Made by a program: the position numbers and the translations under genes. DNA of 55,474 bases from a virus, in IMG/VR virus record IMGVR_UViG_3300037231_000117, positions 1-55,474 of that record. One strand, given 5' to 3'. Within the stretch, counting starts at the first letter, position 1; every line of letters starts with the position of its first letter. Below, one piece after another: positions 20,685-33,200 of the stretch. Below the pieces are notes generated by a model, which saw only the letters and a program-made list of their open reading frames with translations, was not told where the DNA came from and did no database searches.

Positions 20685-23657
20685 TTACTGAGCGAACCCC
20701 TTGATGGTATCGGCGATCTGCTTGGACACGATCGTGTTGCCGACAATCCCGACATGACCCGCGCTGTCCAGCAGTTCATACCAGGGGCCAGTCCACTGGA
20801 GTGCAGACGAGCCGTTCAGGACCGGGAATGTCAATGGATTGACGATGTAACAAGTCGCCGTGCAAATGCTTGGCGTCAACAGGCTGCCGAACATCCGCAT
20901 TTGACCAGCCATCAGGTTGCCGACGCCAGGCGAAGCACCCCCGATCGTCCCGAACACACCCGCAGCGGCCGGAGCAGCTACCGTGAAGTGCTGACTATCG
21001 GTAAAAGACGTAACCGTGAATGAGGCGTTGATCGCCCCCGTGCCACCGGTTCCGCTGTTCGTCGCGCTGACAATCGCCACAACGTTGCCGACCGCGTAGA
21101 CCGATGATGCAGCACTGAGAACGATGGCGATCTGTCCGCCGTTGGTTGCCGACCACGCCGCACTACCGATAATCACCGTGCTTGGGAATGCGCCGACGAA
21201 ATAGCCCGCGTTTTTCGTTGGCTCCGGCGATGCCATCAGCACCTCGCCGGTTGTCGATCCCGGCGCGCGGAAGCTGCCGAGTGTATTTGCCAAATATTGG
21301 TAGCTGGCCAGCAGTGCTGTCGGCGTCCCCACGGAAACCAGCGCCTCGCTGCTGACGCCGCCGCCAGAGTAGTTGGTCATATACGTGCCGTCACCACCAC
21401 CGCCAGTGCAGGGCACGCCATTACAAGCAAGGATGTCCTGGATCGTCCCCGTGACGGTCGTATTGACCCCGGAGCCAGTGAGAACCATCGTCTTGGTGAT
21501 GTTCATCCCCGTGACGGTGCCGGAAATCGTCAGGACGCCCGTGTTCGACAGCGCGCCATTATAACTGCCCGTCCCGAAGTCATTGTACGTCCCGGCCGCC
21601 AGCACAATATTATTGCCGGTGTAGGCGCCTCCAAGGTGCGTGGACCACGCAGCCGCACTTCCCCAATAGAGCGCGGAGCTGGCCGGGTTTCCGTTAATTC
21701 CCTTGAAGGTGATCCCGCTCGCGAAGGCCGTCGCGTTGGCGAGCATCTCTGTCCCCGGCGCACCGGGATTGAAGACCACCACATCAGACCGGCCAAGGAA
21801 ACCGGGGATCATGGAAGACATGCTTTGTCCGATGCCAAATGCCGACTGGTAACCGGACGTGTTCGATGCCCCTTCAACAATAATGTGCATCGAAATTTGC
21901 GGGGTGTCCCCAAGCCAGTAGTCGAGAGACTCTCTCAACCGCTGTTGTTTGACCGCGGTGATCGGGTGCTTGTCGAACAGCACCGCGTCGATGGTCACGT
22001 TGCCAGTCAAGCTGGCACCCGGACCTTTCCCGAGGATGCCGCCCGCATAAGTGCCCCCGACGCCCGTGGTCAATGACGTGGAATGCGACATCGTGACACT
22101 GCCGAGGCCGTTGGTCACCGTCGCAAAAGTCCAGCCCGTTGCCGCCGCCACTCCAGCCGGGATGTAGCAGTTCATCTCGGGGCCGTAGTAATTTATCGCT
22201 GCGGGTGCGCAGACGATGCCCGCTGCCGCAAACTGCGGATTGGTGTTGACCGCACCTAGCAGGCCGCCGATCAGGTTGTTTGCAGGGTATGGCGCCGCGG
22301 CATCCGCTGTCGTTTCGGCGTAAGAGGCAAGTATCTGGTTGCCAGACCCGACCCCTGTGTTGCCGCCATAGACACTGATGCCAGCAGTCGTTCCAGCAAT
22401 GGGCGTGCCGGAAATACCCACGATGTAAGGCGCTGTGTTGGCCGGCGAGAAAGTCGTGTCCTGCAACGCCGCCCCGCCGGTGACCGACACACCGAACACC
22501 GCCGGGGTTTCGGGCAGTGGGGTGTTGAAATAGGTGTTGACGTTCGCCGTGTCCGCCGTGTTCCCCATGAACAGGGCCGCGTTGTTGAACTCGTTGGCGA
22601 TGCCGAAGTATTGTCCACCGGCACTCGGCCCGAGATATCCAAACCCGGACGGCACCGCTCCGGCAGTTCCAGCGAACACCATCGTCGCATTTGCCCCGCC
22701 GATCGTCACGGCCGACGGGATCGTCATAAAGGTGCCGGATGCCGGGACGCCCAATCCGCCGTTGCCGGAGAACAGTATCGGGGGGGCCGCAAACGGGCCG
22801 GTCCCATTGAATTTTCCCGAAAACAACATCGGCGGCGTCGCGACCGAAGCCGTTATATCCGTCGTGCCCGTTGGGTATGAGGCGTTATAGTCTGTCGTGC
22901 CGCCCGTGTCGTAGAGAGTGGTCACCAGCGGCACAGGCCCGCTCTGCCACGTCTGATACTCCGGCTGCGGTGTGGTGCCGGTCGCGAACGCGAAAGCCTG
23001 CTGGTAATCATAGCCATTGGTGTTGGCGAGGAACGGCACATTCAACGTGCCAGCGGTGACGCTATTCGTCACCTGCATGAGCGCCCCGGCATTTTTCCCC
23101 GCCGTCGTGTAGCAGGTCGATCCGCGAATCCGCCCATAAAATTCGGGGATGTCGAGGGTCAGGTTGAACGTCGTGGTCGAGAGAACGCCCGAACCGCTAG
23201 TCGCCGTCGCCTTGACCGGGTTCGCCGTGGCGCACGCATACATCCTGGGCGTCGTAACAGCGACCGCCGTAGCAACGCCGGCAGCCGCCGTGACAGTGCC
23301 AACAAGGTTGCCTGGGAACGTCACCGTATCGCCGGTCGTCCAGCCCGTGCCGCCAACCTGCACCGCGATGGCCGTCGCATACAGCCCTTCGACATCGACC
23401 GGCAGCGGCGGGGCCAGTTCAGGTTGCCATGCGGCTTGGCCCGCTCCAGTGCTAATGGCCTTCCAGATTTGCCCTGTGGTCGGGATGATCCAGTCAGAAC
23501 CGGGGAAATGCTGGACCGAAACGTCGTCAGTCGGCCCAGGGGCGCGACGGTCGGCGAATGTCGTGGTGATTGGCGCCGGGGCACCGGCCGGGATGGGCTG
23601 TGCCCAAGCCGATCCCGCTACCAGCAGCCAACCCAGCGGCAGCGCAAAACGCTTCAT
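20685..23657 (-). CDS. Large exported SGNH-hydrolase-like tail-region protein, 990 aa
   Basis: This starts MKRFALPLGWLLVAGSAWAQ, a classical signal peptide with A-W-A before the mature end; MVSPMKRF (ATG 23669) overlaps the previous stop and is the alternative start. Residues 30-570 are Gly/Thr-rich, fibre-like sequence. Near residue 590, IIVEGASNTSGYQSA looks like SGNH block I (G-x-S) with a modified first block; near 688, AGTYNDF resembles G-x-N-D; near 962, DSAGHVGIVGN resembles the D-x-x-H block. It may deacetylate or hydrolyse a host glycan. A signal peptide on such a protein is odd: either it is a receptor-processing tail protein or a secreted conversion protein. Confidence 0.65.
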   Translation of the reverse strand: MKRFALPLGWLLVAGSAWAQPIPAGAPAPITTTFADRRAPGPTDDVSVQHFPGSDWIIPTTGQIWKAISTGAGQAAWQPELAPPLPVDVEGLYATAIAVQVGGTGWTTGDTVTFPGNLVGTVTAAAGVATAVAVTTPRMYACATANPVKATATSGSGVLSTTTFNLTLDIPEFYGRIRGSTCYTTAGKNAGALMQVTNSVTAGTLNVPFLANTNGYDYQQAFAFATGTTPQPEYQTWQSGPVPLVTTLYDTGGTTDYNASYPTGTTDITASVATPPMLFSGKFNGTGPFAAPPILFSGNGGLGVPASGTFMTIPSAVTIGGANATMVFAGTAGAVPSGFGYLGPSAGGQYFGIANEFNNAALFMGNTADTANVNTYFNTPLPETPAVFGVSVTGGAALQDTTFSPANTAPYIVGISGTPIAGTTAGISVYGGNTGVGSGNQILASYAETTADAAAPYPANNLIGGLLGAVNTNPQFAAAGIVCAPAAINYYGPEMNCYIPAGVAAATGWTFATVTNGLGSVTMSHSTSLTTGVGGTYAGGILGKGPGASLTGNVTIDAVLFDKHPITAVKQQRLRESLDYWLGDTPQISMHIIVEGASNTSGYQSAFGIGQSMSSMIPGFLGRSDVVVFNPGAPGTEMLANATAFASGITFKGINGNPASSALYWGSAAAWSTHLGGAYTGNNIVLAAGTYNDFGTGSYNGALSNTGVLTISGTVTGMNITKTMVLTGSGVNTTVTGTIQDILACNGVPCTGGGGDGTYMTNYSGGGVSSEALVSVGTPTALLASYQYLANTLGSFRAPGSTTGEVLMASPEPTKNAGYFVGAFPSTVIIGSAAWSATNGGQIAIVLSAASSVYAVGNVVAIVSATNSGTGGTGAINASFTVTSFTDSQHFTVAAPAAAGVFGTIGGASPGVGNLMAGQMRMFGSLLTPSICTATCYIVNPLTFPVLNGSSALQWTGPWYELLDSAGHVGIVGNTIVSKQIADTIKGFAQ

Positions 23658-23662
23658 CGGGC

Positions 23663-24148
23663 TTACCATTGGACTTGCAATACGTCTGAGGCGCTGCACG
23701 CGACCACCGAGGGATTGAGCGGAGACAGGCCGCCGAGTTCCAGGGTGTATCCGCCCTTTCCCGCCGGCAGCGTGACCCCGTTCGTCACCGCTATGCCGTT
23801 CTCCGGGCACGTACAGGCAGCACCGGGACTCGATGCGTTCGCACAAATTGCAGCGTCGGTAGTGCCCAGGTTGATCACCGTGACGGATGTCAATGCCACC
23901 GGAAATGCCGCCGCCGACGAATTCACGGTCAGGGTGTTGAGCAACGCGCTCGTGGTGGTGGCCAGGATCGACCCGTTGCCGCTGAACGGTGATCCTGTCG
24001 GGCAAGGATGTTGTGGCGAGACCGGCCAATCCGCCGAGTTGGCATCTTGGCACGCGATCACGGTGGACGCGCGGGAGGGCGCAGTCAGCGCCACAAGCAC
24101 GAGGGACGACAGTACAAGCGCCAGGCACGTCGGAAAGACGCGGGTCAT
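23663..24148 (-). CDS. Exported cysteine-containing protein, 161 aa
   Basis: MTRVFPTCLALVLSSLVLVA is the start of a clear signal peptide that ends near T-A-P-S-R-A-S. The mature part has six cysteines (ACQDAN, HPCPTG, AICANA, AACTCPEN, VACSAS) and looks like a beta-rich secreted domain. Its stop overlaps the possible start of the SGNH-like gene, so the two are co-expressed. It follows the giant gene, with AAGGA upstream. The partner of this pair may be its neighbour. The function is unknown. Confidence 0.6.
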   Translation of the reverse strand: MTRVFPTCLALVLSSLVLVALTAPSRASTVIACQDANSADWPVSPQHPCPTGSPFSGNGSILATTTSALLNTLTVNSSAAAFPVALTSVTVINLGTTDAAICANASSPGAACTCPENGIAVTNGVTLPAGKGGYTLELGGLSPLNPSVVACSASDVLQVQW

Positions 24149-24203
24149 CGGATTTCCTTTGGGTTGGAGAAAGTGGCCGTCGATGACGGTCGCGCGGCGA
24201 AGC

Positions 24204-27200
24204 CTATTGTGGGCGCGTGCCGAAAACGTTCTCTGCGGCTTTGTTCCGCATGGCGTTGTATTTCATGATCTCAAGGCGCTTTTGTTCCGCGCCCAGGGTC
24301 GGGCTTTCACCGACGCGTTTGATCTGCCGGTTCGCCATCTGCTCGACTTCGGTCACTTTATCGACCAGTTCGTGCTTGGCGATCTGATCCTTGTTCGCCG
24401 CCGAGAATGCGCGGGCGTCGTCAACCCGTCCGCGTGCGATGAGGTCGAGATAGGTGGCGTAGGTCCGGCTGATCCCCTCGGCCTGCTGATAAAGCATGTC
24501 GATGTAGCGGCTCTGCGGGGTGGTTGATGTCGAAATCATGCCCCCCGTCGCTTGGTTCCACAGATCGGTGTTCGGCCGCACCGGCTCGACTGGCGCCACG
24601 CCGCGGAACGCCGCCTGTGCCTGATCGGCGCCGCGCACCGTCAGGTCGGCGAGATTGACGACGTGGGATCCCAACCAGCCGAAATAGCCGTTCACCAGGT
24701 AGTCGAGTTGGATCGGCGCCAGGAACTGTGCCTGCGGTCCACCGATTGCCCGCGCCGCCGCATTGCCCGCCGAACTGGCCGCCCGAGCGAACAGGGTCGT
24801 GGACGGCGTGTACCGTTCTTCCGAGCGCAGCCGGTCCATGCCTTTGCCGATAATCGGCGCGCCGGTACCGGACTCGTTTTCCAAAAGGTCCAGCACCGGG
24901 CGCACGATCTGCGGCACCGGGCTTAGCGACATATTGGTCCCGAGGATCTGCAGTACGGAGTTGGCGAACCGGCGCGGAGTCATCTCGTTGCGGCCAAAAA
25001 TGGCCTCGACCCCGTTGGCCGCGATCCGCGACATCGCCGCGATTTCAAAGCCCATCGGGATGCGGAACTGAGTGTTGCCGAACTTGAACCAGAAATTTGC
25101 GTCCCGGTCGTACTCCGTGCGCTTTTTGTAGTCTTCGTCGTTGGCGTAGATCGCGTCGAGAGCCAGCGTCAGCAGCGACGTAGCGCCGAGCACGATGGCA
25201 ACCCGCTTGGTGGCGGACGCTGCAACCCTGGCCCCGACCGCGACGGCGATGTTGCGATCCTGGTTCGCAGCCGCCCGCCCGACCTTGTACAGCCCCTGTG
25301 CCCATGCGTTCATAAACGGCACCGTCTGGGTAAGCACCCGCGCGATTGCGCCGGCACCCTTGAGGGTGAAGTCCTCCAGGTCGCGGGCGGCAAAAGCGGC
25401 TTGGTCGTGCGGGACACCATCGGCGATCAGCTTGTGATAGAGCGCGAACCGCTGGACATCCTCGCTCTGCGCACTGACTTCCTTGTATGCGCGGGCGATC
25501 TGGGAAACCCGATGCCAGAACGCGTTGATCGTGTCTGGCCGGTCCAGCATCGTGTCGAGATCGGTTCTCCGGCCGCCGGTGTCATGGCCCGATCCCAGCC
25601 GCATCGTGCCACCGCCGGCGATGGCGTCCGCCGCCTCGTTGCCCAGATTCAGCCTGTGTAGCTGCTGCCCGGCTATAGCCCGCGCCACGTTCTTCAACGC
25701 TCCGGGGAGGTCGCCCATGCCATAGCCGCTTATGACGTTTTTTGCGACGTTGTAGGACAGCGGCGCCGTGGCGATGGCCTGCTCGGCGTCGCGGATGCTG
25801 ACCCGCAGCATGAAGCGGGGATCAGCAGTGACGCCTTGCGTCAGGATGGTTTTGAACTTGGTCGCCGAATCCATGACGGGGTTGCGAAATCCGGAAAAAT
25901 CCAGTGCCGAGATCGCTGTGAACAGCAGCGGGTCGTGGACCTCGAAGAACTGCTTCTGGCCAGTGTTCATCACCCAAACGGTCGCTCGCTTTTCCGCCTT
26001 GGACTGGTAGGCGATGTCCCGCGCCGACAGCTCGCGCACGGCGCCGTTGGTGACGCCGGTGTCGAGGACGCCGGCGGATGCACGGTTGCGGAGCGACGCG
26101 TCGATCATGTGCGACCAGTTCTTGATCGCGTTGTCCCAGAGGTCGTTGTTCAGTCTTTCCGTGCCGCCCTTCAGCGTCTTGAACGCATTCTGCTTGACGA
26201 ACCCTGACGTCACGCTTGGGCCGGCGAAATGCCCGTCTGCCTCCGCGACGCGGTAGAACGGCACGTAGAACGGATTGGAGAACAGCGTACTGACCCGATC
26301 GCCATCGAGCAGGCCCGACTGCACGGCGAGATCGAGTACGTTCTTGTTGAACCCATCGAGCTTGCGGAGTGAATCGAGGTAGACCGCTTCGCGCGAGCGG
26401 GTAATCGAGCCATCCGGCAGGTGATAATCGAACGGCACCTGACCTTGGTTGGTCGCCTTGATCGTGTCGATATCGTCTTGCGACCATAGATTCTCCCGAT
26501 CTTCCGCGGTCAGCCGTTCGGCGCGGTTCGCCGCGACCCACCAGATGAAGCGATCTTGCTCGCCGTGTAGCGGCCGCACCAGGGAGTGCTCGACGCCGCC
26601 GTTACGCTCGTCCATCGCGTACGTGCTGCCATTGAACCGCAGCGTGCCATCGGTCAGGAACATCTCGGTCGCGCCGGCGGTCGTGTTGGCGTTGCGCAGC
26701 GCCATGTAGCCGGCCGGGTCGTCGGCCTTGACGCCGATATAGGGGTCAAGCCACGCGCGCACCGTGCGCCGGCCGAGGTCGTTGGTCGCGGCGGCGAGGC
26801 GTTCGCGCCAGGTCGGCGTGACGACCACGCGGCCGACGTTGCGATAGGCTGCGACCTGGTCTGGCGTCCAACGCTCGGTTTCCCGCTCGTCGCGGACGGC
26901 GACTTGCTGGCGTGGGGAGAACAGCGGCAGGCCCTGCGTCTGCACCGCTTCGCGGAGCTGGGGCGTGATGTCGAAGGAGTGGACGGATTGCCGGGTCTCC
27001 GGTTTGGCGTTCTCGGTAGACTCCCACCCGCTCGCATTTTGGACGGCTGGATTGGTGATCTCGCTCTGCCCGACTTTGGCGCCGAACTTGCTGACCAGCT
27101 TCTGGACCTCGGACGGCAGTTGCTTGTCGTAGAAGCCGCGCATGCCTTCGCCGCCGACTTTGAGATCAAGGCCCGTTAGCTCGCCAGTCGCATCGCCCTT

Positions 27201-30200
27201 GTAGCGAGTATAAATGTTCTCGCCGTTCTCAATCTTCTGGGCGATTTCCTTTCCGACTAGATCGGCCACTCGCCCAATCGAAATTCCATCTTCGTTGATG
27301 AGAGAGTTGCGGCCCTTCGACGCCACGATGTTGTACTTGCCGTCGTCTCGTTTTGTGTAGCCGATCCGATCAATCTGCTTGGACAGGTCATACCGATCGG
27401 CCTGTGCATCGCCGGGTGTCCACGCTACGCGATCGAAGCCATGATCCACCGCGTATTGCGTCATCCGCTTCATCGCGAGCATCGGCCATGTCGTTTTGAA
27501 CGGCGCGTCTGGGACGCCACTCGGAGTGTCGTAGCCCTGCCGACGTCCAGCCTGGTGCCAGTCTGATTGGATCTCCTCGATATGCAGCACCTTGGCGCCG
27601 TCCGGTGCGGTGCGCTCGGCAAAGCGCGTGTGCGCCACGACGTTCGGTTCGTCCCAGTGGGATGAACGGTAGGCCGTTTGCTCTCCGGTCATTACGGTCC
27701 GACCGTCAGCAATTCGCAGAGCCTCTTGATGGATGCGATCTGCTTCCGCTGTATTTCCATCCTCCATAGCATCATGCTCAGCGGCCTGTAGTGCTTGAAG
27801 ACGCGCCCCGATTCGTTCGTCGGCTGTCGCCGGAAGCGTCATCAGCATCTCGCGGTAGTTCTGACCGCCCGGCAGCGTGTATTGGCCGAACTTAGTCTTG
27901 GTATATTCCGACAAATACGGGTTCGGTTGGCGCGAAAGCTCGTTTAAGAGCCGGCCCATTTCGTCATCTTCGACCGGCGTCAGTCCGCGCCTTTCTCCCC
28001 CAAACCTTCGCGCACTTTCGTCGCGGTCATTAAGCTCCTGAAACCGATCCCGCTTGGCAGCGACGTCCGGCGCCTCGATCGGAGCGCCCCTTACGACGTC
28101 GCGCATGTCGAGCCGGTTGGCGCGTAGATAGTCCAGCACTTCGCCCTTGGTGACAGATTTCGGCTGCTTGCCGAGCCAGTCATCAAGCCCGGTCCACGCG
28201 CGTTCCTCGGGCTTCACGCCGGCCATGTTCCTGATCGTGGCGAGCCACTGGCCCGGTGTGGCCTTCTCCTGTTTGATGCCCTCTACCGCCCGCGTCAGCG
28301 CAGAGAACAGCGGCGTGCTGCCTTCCTCGCGGTCTTCCTGGCGGCGCGGCGAAAACTGCACACCGCCCTCCAGCGACGTGACCGGCCGCGTCTTGATGAT
28401 AGCCTCGATCGCGGTGGCGGCGGCCGTCGGCTCGGTCGGAACGAAAAACCGGGTCCGGCTGGCGATCCGCTCGCTGAATACCCCCGACCGCGCCAACTCA
28501 TCGCCGTAGCGGTAATCCGGACCCACCAGTTCGATGCGCGGTTCGCCAGCGACCAGAGAGCGCTTGATGGTCCAATCGTTCGCCAGCCGCGCGGTTGCGC
28601 CATTCAGCACCTGCGTCGCGATCTCGCCCGGCGACCCCGTCACCTTGACACCCTCGGCGCCGAGGCTTTTGAGCGTGGCATCGACACGCGAGGCCGGCAC
28701 GACGCGGCCCAACATCCGCTCGCCCTGGTCGGTCTGGAGCCGGAAAATCTTCGGGTTGCCGCCAAGCCGGTCCCAGATCGGCAGCACGGCGCCGGTGATG
28801 ATGTGCAAGCTGCTGTTGCGGAATTCGGGCGTCGCCGCGACCTGGTTGTCCCATAGCGGCTTGGCGTCTGCCGGCGTCAACCGTCTCCAGTTGTCGCGAT
28901 CGACCTTTTCGCGGTCCAGAAACTGATAGTCGGTCGGCGAGGTCAGCCGCGCCTGGGGGATGATCCGCCCATCCGCGTCGGTGTAATTGCCGGCCGAGGT
29001 CACCGCGAACACGCGCCCGCTTTGGACGTTCTGGATGAAGGTGTCCGGCTTCATGCCGTTGGTCTTGTTGCGCCCGGCCAACGTCTCGGCGAACCCGACC
29101 GGCTCATTCCGGTTCTGTGCGTTCAGGTGGACATGCTTGGTCTCGGCGCCCGAGCGCGGGTCGGTATAGACCGTCTGCTCGCTCAGTTTGGTGATCTTGT
29201 CCGCCTTGTAAGTCTCGACGCCGGTATCCAGCGTGCCGGCGGCGGACGCGCGGGCAATCGCCAGGTCCATGCGGTCACTGAACGCCTGGAAAACCCCGTT
29301 CTGATGATCGACCTTCAGCGACAGCACGCGGTTGAGGAACTGCGACATTTCCGGCAGCGGGGAAACGAGCGCGCCGTTATCATCGCGCATCTTCAAGCCC
29401 ATGCTCTTTTCGAGATCGTCTATCGAGACGCCCTCGACCTGGCCCATGGTCACGTCCTTGAAGAACTGGATCAGTCCGTCCCTGGCCTCGGTGCTTTCGA
29501 GGTTGTCCCGCATCCCGAACATGCCCTGGTCGGCCGCCCGGCGCTCGCCCTTGGTCAGCGCGCCCAACTGCGCCAGGCGCCGCGCGATCGAGGATATGAA
29601 CCGCTTCTGGCCTTGGAGGTCGGTGGTCACAAGATGGAAGATCGGCGCCGACGCCTGGTTGGTACGGTGCGTGCGGCCGAAGCCCTGGACTGCCTTGTCG
29701 GCCCGCCAGCCGCCTTGCACGAGGTAGTGCGACCGGCGCGCATCCTGACTGCCCGAACCGTTCTCTGCGTGGTAGCTGCGCCCGGTGCCGCCAGCCTCGG
29801 AGAACACCAGTATCGGCTTCTTGCCTGCCTGGAAGCTGCTGGCATCGGCGACGTTGGCGCCCGCGCCGCGCTGCTCGACCATCGTCTTGAGCTGCCCGCT
29901 TTCGTCCACCTGACGAACGACCCGCTGCTTGCGTCCTGTCACCTCGGCGACTTTGTCGGAACCAAAGTGATTGAGCAGCATTTCCAACGGACCATCGGGC
30001 ACGCGCAGGCTGCCGATCTGGTCAAGCAGGCGTTCCCGTCCCGCGACGGCCGCTTTGTTGATCACCGCCTCTCCGTTGCTGTCTGTCGCCGGACGCGACC
30101 GGAGGTTGCCGTTGTCATCGACATATTCCTCCATCTGCTGCACGGGATAGGCTTTCTCGACCAACTGCATGAGCTGGTCGCGCGGCGTCATATCGAGGTC

Positions 30201-33200
30201 CTCGATGTCCCCGTCGCCTGACGCCCGCGCCTTCTCCAACGCGCGCTCTTGCGCCGCCTCCATGGTGTTGACCAACTGCAACACTGCCTGGCGCCCGGCC
30301 TTCAGGTCTGCCTCAACCCCACGGATGACCGACGGCATCTGCATCGAGGTGATGATCTGGTTGAAAAACCGCTGATGGCCGCCCCAAAAGGCGGACATGA
30401 CGGCGGCTTTCGCCCGTGGGTTTTTCGTCTTGCCGTCCTCGGTTATGCCGGTTGCTTCGAGCGCCGCGTTGAAGTTCCGAAGCACCAACTGCCAGCCTTC
30501 GGCCAGCTTGTCGTATGTGTCCCGCTGATCAGCACTGAGGACGTGTTCGACCCGATCGTAATCCACGCCGTCATAGGACAGGTTGCGGGCGATGTAGTGC
30601 CCGAGCGCCTTCATGTCGCGGGCGACGAGTTCCATCCCGGCGATGCCGCCGCTGGACACCTGGCCGATGAAGTCATCCCGGTTCGCAAAGGCAGTCCCTT
30701 CGCCCCACAGGCCCAATCGGGTCATATACGCGAGGTTGGAAACTTCGGTGGCCCCCGTCGCCGACACATAGACCACGCGGGCATTCGGCAATTCGTCCTG
30801 AAGCCGCATGCCTGCTAAGGCTTTTTGCGCCGCTTTCTTCACGCCGCGAGTGCCCTTCGTATCAACGGAATTACCCATGTTGTGGGCCTCATCGAAGGCG
30901 ATCACGCCGTCGAAGTCTTTGCCCACCCATTTGATGATCTGATCGACGCGCGTTTGTCCGGCCGCACCCGGGGTAAGCGAGCCGCGCCTGGTCGGGTCGC
31001 CGTTCTCTTTCCAAAGGTGGGCGTCGCCGATGGTTTCGGTTGTGCCGTCTGCCTTCTCAATTGCCCAGGCGGGGTACTTCTCTTTTGTTGGACCGCTTTG
31101 GATCGTCCCGGTGTCGGTCTTTGTCGGGTCGTTAGCGTCAGTGTGCCATGTGACGCGGGAGCCAACCTTGAAACCACCGGTGGGCGCGGTCTTTTCCTCC
31201 GACTTCAGCGTGTCGTAACTGGTGAACAGGATGCCCTTGTCAGCCTTGATCGTGTCGCCCGGCTTGAGCTTGCCGTGGTCGATGATGTCCGTCGCCGGTT
31301 GCCCCATGCCGTTCCAATCCCGTCGGGCATCGTTGACCAGCGCCCGTTTCTCGGACACCCAGACGGCTTTGGTGCGGCCGTTCTTGAAGTTGTCGAGGAC
31401 TGTGCCGGCGATCTCGCGGCCCTTGCCGACGCCGGTACCGTCGCCGATTAGAAACCCGCGCCGCCGGCCATCGGCCATAACGTCGCTGTGCGCGTGCCCG
31501 GCATAGACGATCGCCTCAAGCTGGGCATCCGACAGCGCGCCGGACTTGACCAGCGCGATCGGGATGCGCGGCTTGTAGCCGGTGACCGGCGGCATGACCG
31601 TCGCCATGGCGGCGGACTGCACCAGTTCGCCCGGGTGCGGCCTCGCGCCGGCGATCTGCACGCGCTGGGGTTTGTAGGCCTCATAGACGGCTTCGCTGAC
31701 GGCTTGGTTGTCCGGTGCGGAAATGGCGTTCTCTGTCGCCAGGACCGCCTCGGGCGCCGGCGTCAGTCCGGGATCGTCTCGCTCTCCGCTACCATCAGGT
31801 CGTACGCCGTCTCCACCGCTATCGTTGCGGCCTCCGCCGGCGTCGCCGCCCGGTCCTCCAGTTGCGACGTGAGGCTCTCCTCCTGCTCGTCCCTGTCCAG
31901 GTTCGGATTGGACAGGAACCACTCCGTAGCCCGCATCGCCTGGTTCGGTCCCGACCCCAGCAGGGCGTTCACCGCGGACTCCAGGTTCGCGCGTTCCGGC
32001 TGGCTCGCTGACACCGGCGGCGATATCTCCACCACCCCCTTCTCCAGCCCCCACGCCGCCAGTTGGGCGATGTAGCTCACTGCCGGGTCCGGCGACGCCT
32101 TCGCCTCCCGCAGCCACTTCAGGGCCGCCTGGTTGATCGGCCACTGGTTCGACGGTGCTTCGCTCATCCCTTACACCCTGGAGTCGATCGATAACGTCGG
32201 CCGCATCGTGCGCCTGGCCGGTAACCAACGGCCTGCCGCTCGGCGGGTTCTTGTCAATTACCAACAATCGCGTCGGAAAGCTTGTGCCATATTTCGTGTA
32301 GATGTCGCGATCGACGCCGATGTTGGCGCGAACGTCGTATTCGGCGCCGATCTTTGCCCACCAGTCGCGAAAAGCCTTACCGGTTCCCTGCCGGCCGGTA
32401 CCTACGGCCGGGGTGCCTTCTGGCTTCATGCCGTCGCCGACGATCGCCACCAGCCGGCCGCCTGGCTCTAGCCGGGCCAAAGCCGCCTCGATGTGCTTGG
32501 CGCCCTCATCGAGCACCATGCGGCCACCCATGCGTTCGGCGGCGCGGCTGAATGGCGGGTTCATCACCACCACGGTCGGCCGCACGTCCGCCGGCAGGAT
32601 GTTGTGCAGTTGGGCCGCGTCCTCGCCAGCGACGCGCGTGGGGTGCAGTGCGGCGATCATGCCGCGGCGCTTGTCGCTCAATTCGTTGACCGTCGTCTCG
32701 CGCACGCCGGCGTTCATGGCATGGACGATCAGGCCGCCGACACCGGCGGACGGTTCCAGCACGTGATCGTCCGGCCGCAGGTTGGCGACCCAATTTGCCG
32801 CGAAGGCGTAATCGGGCGGCGTCGAGAACTGCTGGTAAGCGTCCTTTTCGCCGGCGCGGACGGTCTGCGTCGGCAGATTGTCCTTCAGCGCGGCCAGCTC
32901 GCGGGCGGCGGCTTCGGCCTGCGGAGCGTCAACCGCCGGATTGAAGCGTTCCGGATGGCGCTGGATGAAGCGGTTTACGCCGAGTTCAAGCGCGTCATAG
33001 AGCCGATCGCGGGTGAAGGCGCCGGACGCCAGCGTGCCGCCATAGGTGTTTTCCGCCAGCGCTTGGAGTTCCCGCGACGACAGCGGCGAAACGCCCTCCG
33101 CCACAGGCTGCTCCAGGCGGGACGCGATACCTTCGGCCAGAGCGTGGTCGCGATCCGCCGTGCGGGCGTCCGGCGCTTCCGGGATCGGCGCGGGGTTCGA

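Noticed and set aside
20685-24128. Longer reading of the SGNH-like protein starting at 24128
   Set aside because: The first 150 residues are an out-of-frame reading of the exported protein at 23663-24148; a signal peptide starts at 23657.
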